Origin: Trissonchulus latispiculum
Lineage: Eukaryota > Nematoda > Enoplea > Enoplida > Ironidae
Assembly (NCBI GenBank): GCA_030248195.1
Contig: JASAND010021422.1
Coordinates: 231,476-295,475, forward strand
Length of the DNA stretch: 64,000 bases
Direction: 5' to 3'
The notes beneath the pieces were generated by a model, which saw nothing but the letters and a program-made list of their open reading frames with translations, made no database searches and was not told the origin of the DNA. Shown piece by piece: positions 50,090-62,960 of this stretch (position 1 is the first letter of the stretch; each line of letters opens with the position of its first letter). Both the position numbers and the translations under genes were made by a program.

Positions 50090-52260
50090 TGGCCAAAAAT
50101 CGATTTTTCCAAAAGTGGCCAAGTTTGGTATCAAATGAAAGCCCTTGGTGAGGCGAACATTTTTGTCATTGGAGGACCCCTCCAAAGTGGCCCCAGCGGC
50201 CTGTGGCGCCCTGACCAGGGTGCGGACCGGTCCAAAATGGTCAAAAATCGATTTTTCCAAAAGTGGCCATGTTTGGTATCAAATGAAAGCCCTTGGTGAG
50301 GCGAACATTTTTTGTCATAGGAGGACCCCTCCAAAGTGGCCCCAGCGGCCTGTGGCGCCCTGACCAGGGTGCGGACCGGTCCAAAATGGTCAAAAATCGA
50401 TTTTTCCAAAAGTGGCCATGTTTGGTATCAAATGAAAGCCCTTGGTGAGGCGAACATTTTTTGTCATAGGAGGACCCCTCCAAAGTGGCCCCAGCGGCCT
50501 GTGGCGCCCTGACCAGGGTCCGGACCGGTCCAAAATGGTCAAAAATCGATTTTTCCAAAAGTGGCCATGTTTGGTATCAAATGAAAGCCCTTGGTGAGGC
50601 GAACATTTTTTGTCATAGGAGGACCCCTCCAAAGTGGTCCCAGCGGTCTGTGGCGCCCTGACCAGGGTTCTATCTGGTCAAAAGAAATTTCCAACTTTGG
50701 TATCAAATGAAAGCCCTTCGTGAGGCGAACATTTTTTCTCATTGGAGGACCCATCCAAAGTGGTCCCAGTGGCCTGTGGCGCCCTGACCAGGGTTCCATC
50801 TGGTCAAAAATCGATTTTTTAAGAAATGTCCAACTTTGGTATCAAATGAAAGCCCTTCGTGAGGCGAACATTTTTTGTCATTGGAGGACCCCTCCAAAGT
50901 GGTCCCAGCGGCCTGTGGCGCCCTGACCAGGGTGCGGACCGGTCCAAAATGGTCAAAAATCGATTTTTCCAAAAGTGGCCATGTTTGGTATCAAATGAAA
51001 GCCCTTGGTGAGGCGAACATTTTTTGTCATAGGAGGACCCCTCCAAAGTGGTCCCAGCGGTCTGTGGCGCCCTGACCAGGGTTCTATCTGGTCAAAAATC
51101 GATTTTTTAAGAAATTTCCAACTTTGGTATCAAATGAAAGCCCTTCGTGAGGCGAACATTTTTTCTCATTGGAGGACCCATCCAAAGTGGTCCCAGTGGC
51201 CTGTGGCGCCCTGACCAGGGTTCCATCTGGTCAAAAATCGATTTTTTAAGAAATGTCCAACTTTGGTATCAAATGAAAGCCCTTCGTGAGGCGAACATTT
51301 TTTGTCATTGGAGGACCCCTCCAAAGTGGTCCCAGCGGCCTGTGGCGCCCTGACCAGGGTGCGGACCGGTCCAAAATGGTCAAAAATCGATTTTTCCAAA
51401 AGTGGCCATGTTTGGTATCAAATGAAAGCCCTTGGTGAGGCGAACATTTTTTGTCATAGGAGGACCCCTCCAAAGTGGTCCCAGCGGTCTGTGGCGCCCT
51501 GACCAGGGTTCTATCTGGTCAAAAATCGATTTTTTAAGAAATTTCCAACTTTGGTATCAAATGAAAGCCCTTCGTGAGGCGAACATTTTTTCTCATTGGA
51601 GGACCCATCCAAAGTGGTCCCAGTGGCCTGTGGCGCCCTGACCAGGGTTCCATCTGGTCAAAAATCGATTTTTTAAGAAATGTCCAACTTTGGTATCAAA
51701 TGAAAGCCCTTCGTGAGGCGAACATTTTTTGTCATTGGAGGACCCCTCCAAAGTGGTCCCAGCGGCCTGTGGCGCCCTGACCAGGGTGCGGACCGGTCCA
51801 AAATGGTCAAAAATCGATTTTTCCAAAAGTGGCCATGTTTGGTATCAAATGAAAGCCCTTGGTGAGGCGAACATTTTTTTCATTGGAGGACCCCTCCAAA
51901 GTGGCCCCAGCGGCCTGTGGCGCCCTGACCAGGGTCCGGACCCTGTCCAAAATGGCCAAAAATCGATTTTTCGAAAAGTGGCCAAGTTTGGTATCAAATG
52001 AAAGCCCTTGCTGAGGCGAACATTTCTTGTCATAGGAGGACCCCTCCAAAGTGGTCCCAGCGGCCTGTGGCGCCCTGACCAGGGTTCTATCTGGTCAAAA
52101 ATCGATTTTTTAAGAAATTTCCAACTTTGTAATCAAAAGAAAGCCCTTCGTGAGGCGAACATTTTTTCTCATTAGAGGACCCCTCCAAAGTGGTCCCAGT
52201 GGCCTGTGGAGCCCTGACCAGGGTCCGGACTGGTCAAAAATCGATTTATTAAAAAATCCA
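50090..52260. repeat. Satellite array: 149-bp monomers grading into a 427-bp higher-order repeat
   Basis: Each monomer has tttggtatcaaatgaaagcc, gaggcgaacattttttgtca, ggaggacccctccaaagtgg and ggcgccctgaccagggt. Type A (149 bp) carries gcggaccggtccaaaatgg; type B carries ttctatctggtcaaaaatcg or ttccatctggtc. From about 50700 to 51980 an A-B-B trimer of 427 bp is repeated three times with almost no differences (features at 50720, 51147 and 51574). Open frames in it are artefacts. Confidence 0.9.
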
Positions 52261-52269
52261 AGTTTTGAT

Positions 52270-53494
52270 TGCAATCGGTTTGAAATTAGTTTGCATGTTT
52301 TACTTATTCCGGTTATATCTTTTATAGGATGTATGCTGTTGATATTGATGGTTCCAAATCAAGCACGGAACGACTAGTCTTTAAGTGAACGTAGATGAAC
52401 GGTGGACGTGGACGTGGATCTGTGTGGAGAAAGCTTTCATATCCTTTTTTAATAATAATCTGGAAAGTTTTTAATGAGGTTTTGCGAACTAGAAAGCAAA
52501 ACTTCACGCAGTAGCGATGTTTACTGCTAGCGCTGTAGCCAAAGTATCAGCAAAATAAGCGGTCCCCCCCTCCTATTATGTGTAGATACGTATATGTGTG
52601 ATTTCTAACCTACAAAGGGAAGACAGATTTCTGTGACTGTCTGGTAGTTAGCTTCAGCTGCTTCATGTGTGGTCTTGCTTATCTGAATTTTTTGTATTTA
52701 ACATTTATCCTTCATTCTAATGAATAGATGGGAAAAAATTGACCGCGTGGAGGAGCTTAAGTTTATTGCTTTACGTATCCAGATATCTTCTTCTTTTTGT
52801 GGGTTGGCTCTGAGGATACAACTGTATTTGTGATTTAGGATTATTTGCTAACTTTAACATAATTATTATACGTAGTGACATTTTGATTCAATCCGAAGTT
52901 TGGGACTCCGACGCCGCAATCAGGAATCTTAATTCTTGGTTGTAATTCACTTTGCGTCAGTAGGCCATACGTTGAACGCTGGCGGTCACTTTTCAATTTG
53001 GTTTGTAGTGCTGCGGAGTGGAGTGGAGTGTACAGTAAGAATTTTGTGTTACTTTAATTTCTATAGTTTCTGGTTTAAGTGTACTTCGATTTGAAGTAGC
53101 GAAGGCTATCAGTTAAAGGTCGCCACTGCCGTATAGTCTCACTTCTGCAGACGTTGCTGAGAGAGTGTTCATAAGTTCGCGCCGCGAACTGAACGTGCCA
53201 TCATGTGTGGATAAGTATTAAGACGCAAACTGTTTCAGTTCGCCCCACGCCGTAGCATTGCGTGAATGAGTTGATGTGTAATTCAATGTCGGTATACAGA
53301 TATAGTTGTGCTTCGTCGTAACTGTTTATGTTTGTTTCAGCGAGCTGGCTGCCGGTGTGGTTACTATTGGTGTGTTTGATTAGGACGCTGGTGCTTTTGG
53401 TTTGGTGACTTGGGAAATTGATTATTTATAATAACATGTATAGCATTGGCTTAGCTAAGACTTTTTATCATTCTATGTGTTGACAGGTAAATTA
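52270..53494. other. Upstream region of gene A
   Basis: About 1.2 kb without repeats. A possible 5' UTR exon ends before the acceptor ttgacag at 53480-53486. No TATA box can be supported. A short duplicated ggagtggagtgga occurs at 53014-53028. Confidence 0.4.
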
Positions 53495-55611
53495 ATGCGT
53501 ACTAATGAGTTTCTTAAGTCTCATTTTCTGTTGCCGGAGGAGTGGCGGAGGAGTATGAATCAAGGTTTCCGTTCCATTTTGGTATGTTATTACAATTGCA
53601 TTATCTATTGTTTAGGTTATGGAAATGGATCGTACCAAGCTGGCTGGGATGATGGACGAATTTTATGGAGAACTTTTGCGGGGGTTAGAAAGAGGGAGCG
53701 GTGTCAACTTGGGTCACGTAGACGAGATGGATCGGTTCATAGGTTGGTGGAAACAGCTGAACCACATTTTATTTGGCGATCAATGCCGCCAGAAGGCCAC
53801 AGAATTGGGGGATCTGCTACTGCGTTCACGCAACCTTACTTTAAAGCTACGGAGTTCCGCTGGGGATGACAAGGAACGCGTAACGGAATTATTAGCGGTT
53901 AGTTTTTTATGAGTTAACGGTTCTTTATTTATTGTTAGATGTTTTAAGTAATAAATGCATTCTCTTGAGCCTATCATGTTGACATTGTCGACTAATTTTA
54001 CAATTTAACGATCTAGAGACGATATATGCCGTCTGCTAGTGCTTGACCGATTGCCTAATTAATTCCACAATTCGTTAGATTTTGGTGTGCCGATGTTTGT
54101 GTATTCTTGTGAAGGAGGAGTTCTTAGCCGCTCTTCAACTGTAGGTGGAAGGGAAGGGAAATTTAATTGATTTGCAGAAAAAGATGCAGAAGAATAGGAG
54201 ACGCAGAAGCTTAATGTAACAATCTTGTAGTAAAGTTTAAATATTTTCTGATAACCTGAATTCCGGATATCCGATCAAGGACAACAGGCGGATATTAGGA
54301 TTTTAAAATTGCTTTCATTATTTTTTTATCGCTGACTGTTCAATGTTTTGCTTATCTTTCTATCCCAAACAATTAAGGACTTATGAGACGTATTGGTTAC
54401 TCACTTCAGATGTTATTGTTGTAGGCAGATATTCGCAGCATTTTGGCCGGTGTTCCTTCGATGAGGGATGCATGGGTCCAAGATGAGATGGAAATTGATT
54501 GGATGTGTGCCTCTATGGTGGGTATTTAATCATGTATATTTGTGTTTTTTTCCGAATAAATGATGCCTTAATTGCAAATATCTTCTTACTAATTGTATTA
54601 ACAAACGTTGTCTGTTATGGTTAAAGTGAGTCTCTAGTTGAATTTTGCTTCTTAGTGTTTGGAATAAATTCAAAATGTGCTTAGGATAAATCAGTGAGTG
54701 ATCTGGGCTAAGGGGTGTGCTGGATGTAGGGAGGAACAGGTCTGATGGAGGGATCGCTAATCATTGTTTACTTTTGATGTTGATTCCCACAGTTGAATTA
54801 CCGGAGTTGTATCTTTTTATGATGACTTTTTTAAGGGTGCCGGCTGGGGGATATCTGAAAGAGCCGTAGCTGATGCCGGTGTTCAGGTCTCTATGCTGGA
54901 GGCGAAACCGTTAACTTTCGCTGAGGCGATATCCAACTTCAAAACTGGCCTCTTGACGGTTAGTTTTTGTGTCAGTTTTTCGTGTCATTATCAGTTAAGG
55001 CCTAACATTAGACTTACTTTTTGTCGGAACAACTTTACTTTTGTGATGGTAGATGGGGAGAGAATAGGGGGAAGAGGTCTATTTGAGGGAAGGTGGCCTG
55101 GTTGCATGCAGTCGGGCGGTGACTCAAATGAGCCAACGCTATAAGCACTAGGTGATGCTATGTGGATTTTTTTAAACTTGAAATTCTGAAATCTTTTATG
55201 GGTTACCTATGTGACATTGAAGCAATTCTTGGGGGTATAGTTTTCTTGTCTGGACTAATCTATGACCCTAGTCTGAGGAACGATAAAGACTATAGAACGC
55301 CTTCTTGAGTGAATTATGTAATACTGTGTTATGTATATATGCTTAAAATTGTATTGCGGTGGATTTTGTTGCAGGCACACCGATCAATGCAGTGGTTTGA
55401 GGATCAGGGAGTGTCGGTAACCTATCATCTTTTCCCGGTGAGCAAGGAGGACATTTTGCCTGAGCGTGGTCTGCCGGGTGGGGGATCCACTGATTCTGCT
55501 GAGGCTGGACTAACGACTGCTCCGTCGGATGACTCAGGCCAGTACCTACGGGATGAAGGTATTGGAGGTGCTATTTACGGAGGGCCGCGGAGTTGTGGGA
55601 CGTCTGATTGA
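53495..55611 (+). CDS. Gene A: unknown protein, 5 coding exons, 273 aa
   Basis: Join 53495-53581, 53616-53897, 54425-54517, 54836-54958, 55375-55611; all introns GT-AG and phase 0. Starts MRTNEFLKSHFLLPEEWRRS; an in-frame stop lies at 53456. Exon 2 (94 codons) is helical with a W-W pair and QCRQKATELGDLLLRSRNLT. Exon 3 is ADIRSILAGVPSMRDAWVQD then EMEIDWMCASM. Exon 4 includes GISERAVADAGVQVSMLEAK. Exon 5 ends in a Gly/Ser/Asp-rich tail. No known domain, signal peptide or membrane segment. The first intron is only 34 bp, so exon 1 is the least sure and the start may be the Met at 53619. Gene B downstream is a paralogue. Function unknown. Confidence 0.65.
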
Positions 55612-58478
55612 GTTGGACTGACACGCGTCCTGGCAAAAATAGTCAGTGACTGGACCGGTTGATCTTTTAGACATTATGATCGTTGTATATATTTTTATGG
55701 TATATGTTAATTTTCTTTGAACTGTAGTATTATTTTATCCTGAAGAAATCTCATCGCTTTTACTTATATTTGTTGATCTCTTGTGTATTAATATGCCTCC
55801 CCAGAATCTCAAAGTTGTATTTGTTTGAGCGTTTTGTTTGTGATGGATGCATCTGTGTTGCTGGTTTTCTTGTGTATAAGCTGCTCATAATTGAGCCTAG
55901 TGTACTGTCCACTTTAGCTGATTTTTTGTGTCTAATAATTGTGTACTGGTACTATCACGTTACTGTTTCGTTTTACAGTGTCTGCTGGACGCTAACTTTA
56001 AGGCGTCTTCTGTAAAGTATTAGTTTTCGTAGTTGGTTGAGATTTAATGTTTAATTTTATTGTGAGTTAATTTCAGTTATGGAGCTGTTACATTTCTTAA
56101 TTTTAAGTTCTGGTTTGCCTCGTTTAAAATTTGTTTTTGCAAAGTAAATATTATCTTTATTTTTTCTTATTCATCATTGTGACTACTGCTCATAGCCTGT
56201 ATTTTATGTGTTCTGGTCCGAGCACACGTGACCTCCTTCGCTTTCCTCTGCTGTTGCGTATATATTTTTTGTGCTTAGCCTTACTTATTTTTAATACTGT
56301 TTTGTGTAAAATTTCTTTCCAGTTTTGAGTATTTAACCTGCCAAGCGGTACTTACGCTTTACTGTGCTCAGTTTGTCTTTGTTCTCATTAGCCTTACTAA
56401 GGCTCCAATATTTTACCTCGTCCATTCCATTTTTGCTGTTGTTTCCTGTTAATACGGCTCTGTTTATCTTTTCCATTTGATTTTATATTGGTATAGCCAA
56501 TTTAAAATTTAGTAAAAAAGGACAGTTACTTGCTACTTTTCGCTGAGCGTAGGGGGAATACTGTTTCCCGCTGAAAGTTGGTCATAAAAACTAGTAAAGC
56601 ACAGCTTGTGACGTATGTGTTTTTATCCCACTGAACATAACCTCCGTTTATCTGTGCTCAGTTTTTCGTGTATATATTTTTTGTGTTTATCCTTAGTAAT
56701 GTGCTAATAGTGTTTATTTGCCCAGCTATACGTACGCTTTACTGTGCTCAGTTAAGTGGGTATTTTCTCTAATTTGCCTTATTAATGCGCCAATAATTGT
56801 ATCTGCCCCATTCCATTATTTTTTGATTTGTGTTAGTATGACTCTGTTTATCTGTTGCATTTGAGCTTATTTTGTTGTAGTCAATTTTGTATTCAGTTAA
56901 AAAAGGACAGATCCTTGCTACTTTTCTTTGAGCGGGGGACGGAAACTGTTTCCTGTTTACTTTTAGTTCCATTTCCAAACTAAATTTTTACACACATTTT
57001 TTAAGGGTGCTTAATTTACAGATACTTCTATACTACGTTTTATTTGTTTTTATGTTGTTTATTGTCCTGGTGATTTCCAGTGGGTGTGTGTTCGGTTAGA
57101 ATGTTTACTAGTCTCGCTTAGTTTATGTTGTGGTTAACATATTGGGAACTGGTTCGGAAAACTACGAAATTTCAATTGCTGAATTTACTTCCTTAGATTC
57201 TTTGAGATGGCTTACAAATTTGTATTTTAACCTGTTCCTTGTATTTTTGTAGGTACATTAGGTACAATGTTTAGTAAATAGCAGCTATGATTTACCAATG
57301 ATTCTGTATCTGATTCTGTACATTTTTTTTAATCTTGTTCCAAATCGAAAATAAATGAAAGTTAGTAGTTGTTAGGATGGATTTTTAGGGAAAGCAATTA
57401 ACTGTGTGTTTCGTGTAAGTTATAGTGGTATTATACGTCATAACTATTACTTAGTAGCCAGGGATGTAGGAGTTTAAGCTACGGTCCTGTTTTTTTATAG
57501 TGCGTATAGATATACTTTAAGTTTGAAATAGTTTGCGTTTGTGCTTTGGCACTGTCTCAGCGGGCCTGACTGCCAGCTTTGTTATCGGCTTAAAAATAGC
57601 AGATACGTTTGTAACATTTTAGTCTTTCTTGAACGTATTTCATTAATCCTACTCAGTGTGCGGATCCGACATGATGTCATTTCTCTTCGTTGCTAGACTT
57701 CCAGTGGATCATTTAGTCCAAATTTAGGGTTATCCTAATTTAGTGTCTACTGAGCTCCCCATGCAGTCACGCCGAAGCTCCCCAGGATTGTTACATGTTT
57801 TTATTGTGTTTTCGTCTTTTTTAACTGGTCCTGAATTTAAAAAAATAGGTGTACGGTGAACCGTCCAAACTGATTAAATAGTTCCTGTATTCGACTTAAA
57901 TATTTTGAGCATTCATTAGGCGACATGATAAGTGCGTGTGGCGGTGTGGAAAGTATGTAGCGTTGATTAATCGATTATTAATGGCAGCTGGAGTTTATTA
58001 TTATTCTAACTACAAAAAAGTTTTTACTTTTCTGGAGTTAGACTTCTTAAATGCTATTTTTTATAAAGATTTTACCAATTTCTTCAGGCTTATTATTTTT
58101 TCTTGAGTATTAAAAGCTGCCTGAAGATTGGCCACTACCCATTTTTTTGGCTACTAGCCTCTGCTTTCTCTCCCCCGGCCGAAACTAAGTTACGAATATA
58201 TACAACATTCAGACGATATACTAGGCTGGATGGTAAGTACATGGTGTATTGCGAAAACATTTTATTAGGCACCGAGATGCTACGATCGGTGCCAGAAATT
58301 GTTTACTTTTTCCACTTAGTTTGGTTTTAAACTTCTATTTTGCAAGTGCAAGAAAGTTTTATGTTTACTAATGCTTAAACTTCAAGTACAGCTTTACTAT
58401 TAATGAAATTCTTTTTTGATTCTTTAGATTCATTTGTGTCTTCTGCCGTGAATACACTATAGTGATTATAATTTAAAC
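55612..58478. other. Spacer between genes A and B with a 250-bp direct duplication
   Basis: T-rich on the plus strand. About 56325-56580 (acgctttactgtgctcagt, aaaaaaggacagttacttgc) is repeated at about 56700-56960 with many changes, offset about 375 bp. A short possible exon of gene B ends at donor gtaagt (58233). AATAAA at 57349 is far for a gene A poly(A) signal. Confidence 0.45.
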
Positions 58479-61069
58479 ATGTTGCTGGATGTGAAGGCTG
58501 ATCTAGCCCATCTAGCTAGCCATTTTGCAACGATCTATACGAGCTTCATGCGGGAAAAAATGTTTACGTTGTACGAGTTAGGTGGTTTGCGTGACCTATC
58601 CAACAAGTGGAGGTCTGCTGTGGACATATGCTCCACGGAAGAGTGCAGAAACATGACTTGGGAACTGTACGGATGGCTGCAAACTGTGCACACGTTGGGC
58701 CTGCTTATTTTGAGACTTGAGGTCCATCGCGAGAAGGCCTACAAGGACATCTTGGAGGTAGCGCTGAACTAAGAAATTTAGCTTGGTTTTGTAAATTGTA
58801 AATTCTTTTTAATTCAAATTCAAATTTAATTCAATGTTCTCTATGAAAGAGTGCAGACAGATAAGCTATGTTGTTTATGTTGTTTCGGTTTTCTAATCTG
58901 TTCACGTAAGGTTGTGCACATTACTGGACTAATTAGAAATTATTGGAAATATGAATTAGAATAAGATTCGACTTTTACGTTGAAGTCTTAGAGGAACCTC
59001 CGTTAGCGCAGTGGTTTCGTACTGCTGCGCTATAAAGTGGAGGATCATGTCAAGTCTAGAACTTGGAAAAAATAAGTTCTAGCATCCTATTTCTGCTATC
59101 CCCCCGCTGGCAATTCACCGAGATTCCAAGGGGTGGCCGCCTTAGGGTGGAGCTGCCGCGGTGGGCTTATTGCATAAGCAGCAATAGGCACATCGCCGGC
59201 CTTGTCAAACGCCTCGGTTAATTGCGAAGGCAATTAGTCGGTGTCAGTTCCCCTCCCCAGTCAAAAATCAAATTCGTGCAGTACTGACACCACTCCTAAC
59301 CGGCGTGAGCTAACTGGAATGAGGCGAACTAAAAAAAAAGTCTTAGAGTTTAGATGTAAGGATGATCGAACCGATCGCAACAGTAACGGAACTGGTCTCG
59401 TTGAAAAAAAATTAAAAGAGCGTGAGGTAGTAAGATCGACGCCGAAATTTAGTTATTTAATTTCAGTACGGTTTCTCGGTTTATTCGCTTACGTCTGCGT
59501 TGGCAATTGAGTGTGCTTCTGTTTCAGTATTGGATGGTTAAGATTCACCACTTTTTGGTGTCGTTCCAGTTCATTTGGCAGAAGGAGCTTGTGATCTTGA
59601 AAAACGAGTACGACTACCTGGTGAAGGCATAAATCATGCTTTTCTATTTGTTGTACTGAGGCTAAGTGTGTGGCATTTGGTGTAGGCGTTGCCGTGTTGA
59701 TAGGTTTCGGTGTATACTTGTGGATTTTTATCACAATAACGGCTTGCGACAATGAAGATTTGTTCATTAACTGTTTTTTCTTAAACAAGTTTATGTTTAC
59801 TTTGACAAGTTTTTCAAGAGTACATAGTGTTATGTTGTCTGCTTAATCAGTTCCACGCTGTGGAAGGGGTTCTGTTTAGTCTTTTTTTCAGTTTCCTGAA
59901 GAGGAAGGACACCGCCGTGCTATTCGCCTGGGCGACTGCGGGGGATCTGAAAATTCGTTGAACGTTGGGGGCGGTTCAGCTCCTGAGGATCATGCCTCAG
60001 CTGAAGTGTATGACCCTGCGGCTGGTTCAGAGAACGACAGTGGATCTGAGGTGGACTCAGGAGGACCTACGTCTAAAGATTGCTCTCTATCTGGATTGGT
60101 CGGTAGCCAGGAAACAGACTCTTCTCAGGGAACTGCTAAGGTCGGCCCACAGGGCTCAGGAGGAGGCACTACGGAGAGCGCTTCGTCGGTGAGAGGATTT
60201 GATATTTGTCGTTTTACGTTGCTTTTGCGCTGGGCTTCTGCGGTGTTTACAGTTTAATTTAGAAGTGAATCTGTCTTTCAGCAACGTTTTATTATTTACT
60301 TTTGACTGTACTGTAGTTGCGAGGAGTGGAGATTGCTGTTTAGTTCAGATGGGTCCACGCTTTAGTAGACTGTATAGGAGTGTAGACTGATGTGGGCCGA
60401 AAATGAGTTAAGACTGCGGTTGAGGAAACACGACTTCAGACTGCAGTAGAGTACATATCAGTTTAGGTATTAGTTGGGTTAAGAGTAGTCGTGACAACAG
60501 CTGATTTAAGCGGTGTTGAGACTGCAGCATGGTGAACAGAACGTAGGACTGCGGTTTGTTTTTTGTAGATCAGTTTTTATTTTTGATTTAAAATTTAGTA
60601 TTTATTTTTGGTTTTTAAATTTTTTACAATCACGCTTATTTAGGGCGCTCATGAAAATATTGGTCGTCGCAGGAAAAGTTCTGGCGGCGATGATCACTGC
60701 CAAGGAAAAAAGGCCAAGGTTTCTAAGAAGCAGGCAGGAAACAGCGGAACTATGGCGAACACTGGAAAGGGACAGGGAAAACTGTGTCCGGCCAAGGGGG
60801 ATGGCGCTGAGGTTGTTACGAAGGAGGCGGTTGAACCTGGGCGTGGCTCAAATAAGGCGGGTCGGGAAAATACGGAGGACGAGGGTCCTCAGGAATATGA
60901 ACCTGACGAAGATGGTGCTGTCGCTTCAGAGAAGATGGAGGTAACTGTGGAGACCATTGGGGATTCCGGGGAGGAGTCCGATACTGAGGACGGCGCCAGT
61001 GGAATTGGAAAAAGCTTCCGATTCCACTTGAGTGTATCAAAAAGGAAAAGGAATAGACAGACTTCATAA
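58479..61069 (+). CDS. Gene B: unknown protein, 4 coding exons, 364 aa, paralogue of gene A
   Basis: Join 58479-58757, 59528-59620, 59892-60188, 60644-61069; all introns phase 0. Exon 1 (93 codons) MLLDVKADLAHLASHFATIY ... ECRNMTWELYGWLQTVHTLG, helical. Exon 2 (31 codons) YWMVKIHHFLVSFQFIWQKE then LVILKNEYDYL. Exon 3 is acidic, Gly/Ser-rich. Exon 4 has basic patches (KKAKVSKK, KRKRNRQ) that look like nuclear signals and a long acidic stretch. Exons 1 and 2 align with exons 2 and 3 of gene A without gaps; gene A exon 4 has no counterpart seen. A SINE lies in the first intron. The donor of exon 2 (gtgaag) is weak, and a 5' exon may be missing. Function unknown; nuclear location is inferred. Confidence 0.6.
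58983..59348 (+). mobile_element. tRNA-headed SINE with poly(A) tail and target-site duplication
   Basis: Direct repeats aagtcttagag at 58983-58993 and 59338-59348 flank a body with a tRNA-like head (cgttagcgcagtggtttcgt box A; ggatcatgtc weak box B), a conserved-looking middle (gaattcaccgag-like, ggccttgtcaaacgcctcgg) and a terminal A run. In the first intron of gene B, same orientation. A different family from the SINE at 12099. Confidence 0.85.
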
Positions 61070-62960
61070 GATGTTGTATATCCGACCTGTACACTGTTTA
61101 CTGCCGATTTTTACTGTGTGCTTTGTTAATATTTTAGCGGCTACAGTTCCGTTTTGGCATTGCATGCGTGTAGTTACATTTTATTTTTCATGTTTTCAGT
61201 CTGCTGCGCAAGACAATGCGCCTCTGTGTCAATTTTAGCAAGTGTAACAATACATAATGATTCTTTGCGCTTGGATTTTGTTTGTTTGTTAATCCATAGC
61301 GAATTGTTTGGCTTGTTGGATTTTTTAGTATTATTTCATCTGGTTATCTGGTACTATGTGTCTCGTAAATAACGATTTTTTAGCTTACGTGAGGTTATAC
61401 CTATTAAGTATGAACTTTGCTTCGTTGTGCTCACAATTCTTGGTCTATATGCTGCGCAAGGGTGCCCTGGCTTGTTCTTGGCTACCGCAGTTTTCTATTT
61501 CTTGCGCTTTTCTGTAAATCGTTTATATGTCATAATTTCTAATTTCTTTTATTTGATTTGTGCGTTTCTAATCTCATTTACTAATGACTTACTGCTGCCA
61601 TTTTTTCCGTAAACTGTGTGGACTGTTTTTTTAACTACGTTGCTGCATAAGGCGGACCTGCCATTTCATCGGGTACTACAGTTTTTTCGCCTTAAGCTCC
61701 TTTTATCGGGTTTTACTGTTATGCCTATGTATTATTCTTAGTGGATCTGTGTGTTATGAATCTCGTAAACTGATCACTTAGTGCTGCCGTTTTTTTCGTA
61801 TAACGTGTGGACAATGCGTTGTTGGTCTATGCCTTCGCTGTATGCTGCTTTATACTTACTGTATTCCTATTGTTGTAATATTTCAAGTTATTCTTATACT
61901 TTTTTGTTTCTTAACATTGTAATTATTTAGCATCTGCCTACGCTTTAGCATTGGTTTCCACTTTATGTTATTCTAGCTTACTTTTGATATTTATTATTAA
62001 TCTTACACTTATTTTCTTCATATTATCTGCTAACTTTTCTTTTTTCGGCTGCAGTTGAAAATTTTCCGCTATTACATTCGCTGTTTGCTACTTTTACAGC
62101 AACCGTTGCATTTAAAAATTACAGGATTCAATTGTGAAACTGGTTAGGATGTCAGTTTCAGTGTTGTGCTATGTCTCGGTTTGTTTTCTTTAAAGTGCTT
62201 ATGTCTACCCATTCAGTAGGGGTTTGTGTGCATTTCGGTTTCATTATTTTTTAATTTTTTAAAAATAATTAATTTTAATTAAACAGGACAAGATTTTTTA
62301 GGCGTATATGCGCTTCACAGTTTCTACTACAGTGATTTGTTATTTTAGACTTGCATTTCTGGCAACAGCAGATACCGGTTGCAAGTTCAAGACATGACAC
62401 AGTTTATAGGAGTGTGGTTTAGTCTGCAGTTAGTGGGTATTGACTGCAAGTCCTAAATTAAGACTGATTACACGCTGGTAAAACAGGAATGAGTTCTCGT
62501 TTGAAATTCTATAACTACAGTGTTCTGGGAACTACGATTTATCAAATTTGTGGTTATTCAAAATTAGAAATTGCAGTATTTAGTAAGCTTGTACTAATTT
62601 TGTTATTTTTCTTTGATTTCAGTTTTACGCTTGAACATGCTTTCGATTTCCAAATTTTAAGCTTAACTTACTGTTTTTGTTCGAACAACTGAGGATTACA
62701 GTTGTAAGCGGGCCGTGGGCACGCTAGCACTAGGACGAAGGGTTTGATTGTATATTAACAGGATTGGTCCAGCGTGATTCGGTTTTCCCAAATTAGATTT
62801 TCTGTTCATAAATATTTTTGATTGTTCATTGATATTCTATTTAAATTTTTCTTTTGTTTTTTTTAAATAGAAAATTTTTTCCGAAAATTATAATATGACG
62901 TCAATTCATCGGCTGCGCCGGAGAATACCTCATTTTTGGTGAAACTTCCATTTTCGTCCA
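61070..62960. other. Downstream of gene B, nothing recognised
   Basis: T-rich sequence without repeats or convincing exons. A ccggagaat/ggctgcgccgga hairpin lies near 62910. It may contain the 3' UTR of gene B; no canonical poly(A) signal stands out close to the stop. Confidence 0.4.

Noticed and set aside
50090..52260. CRISPR-like regular repeats
   Set aside because: Units of 130-149 bp repeat whole, without unique spacers, in animal DNA; it is a satellite.
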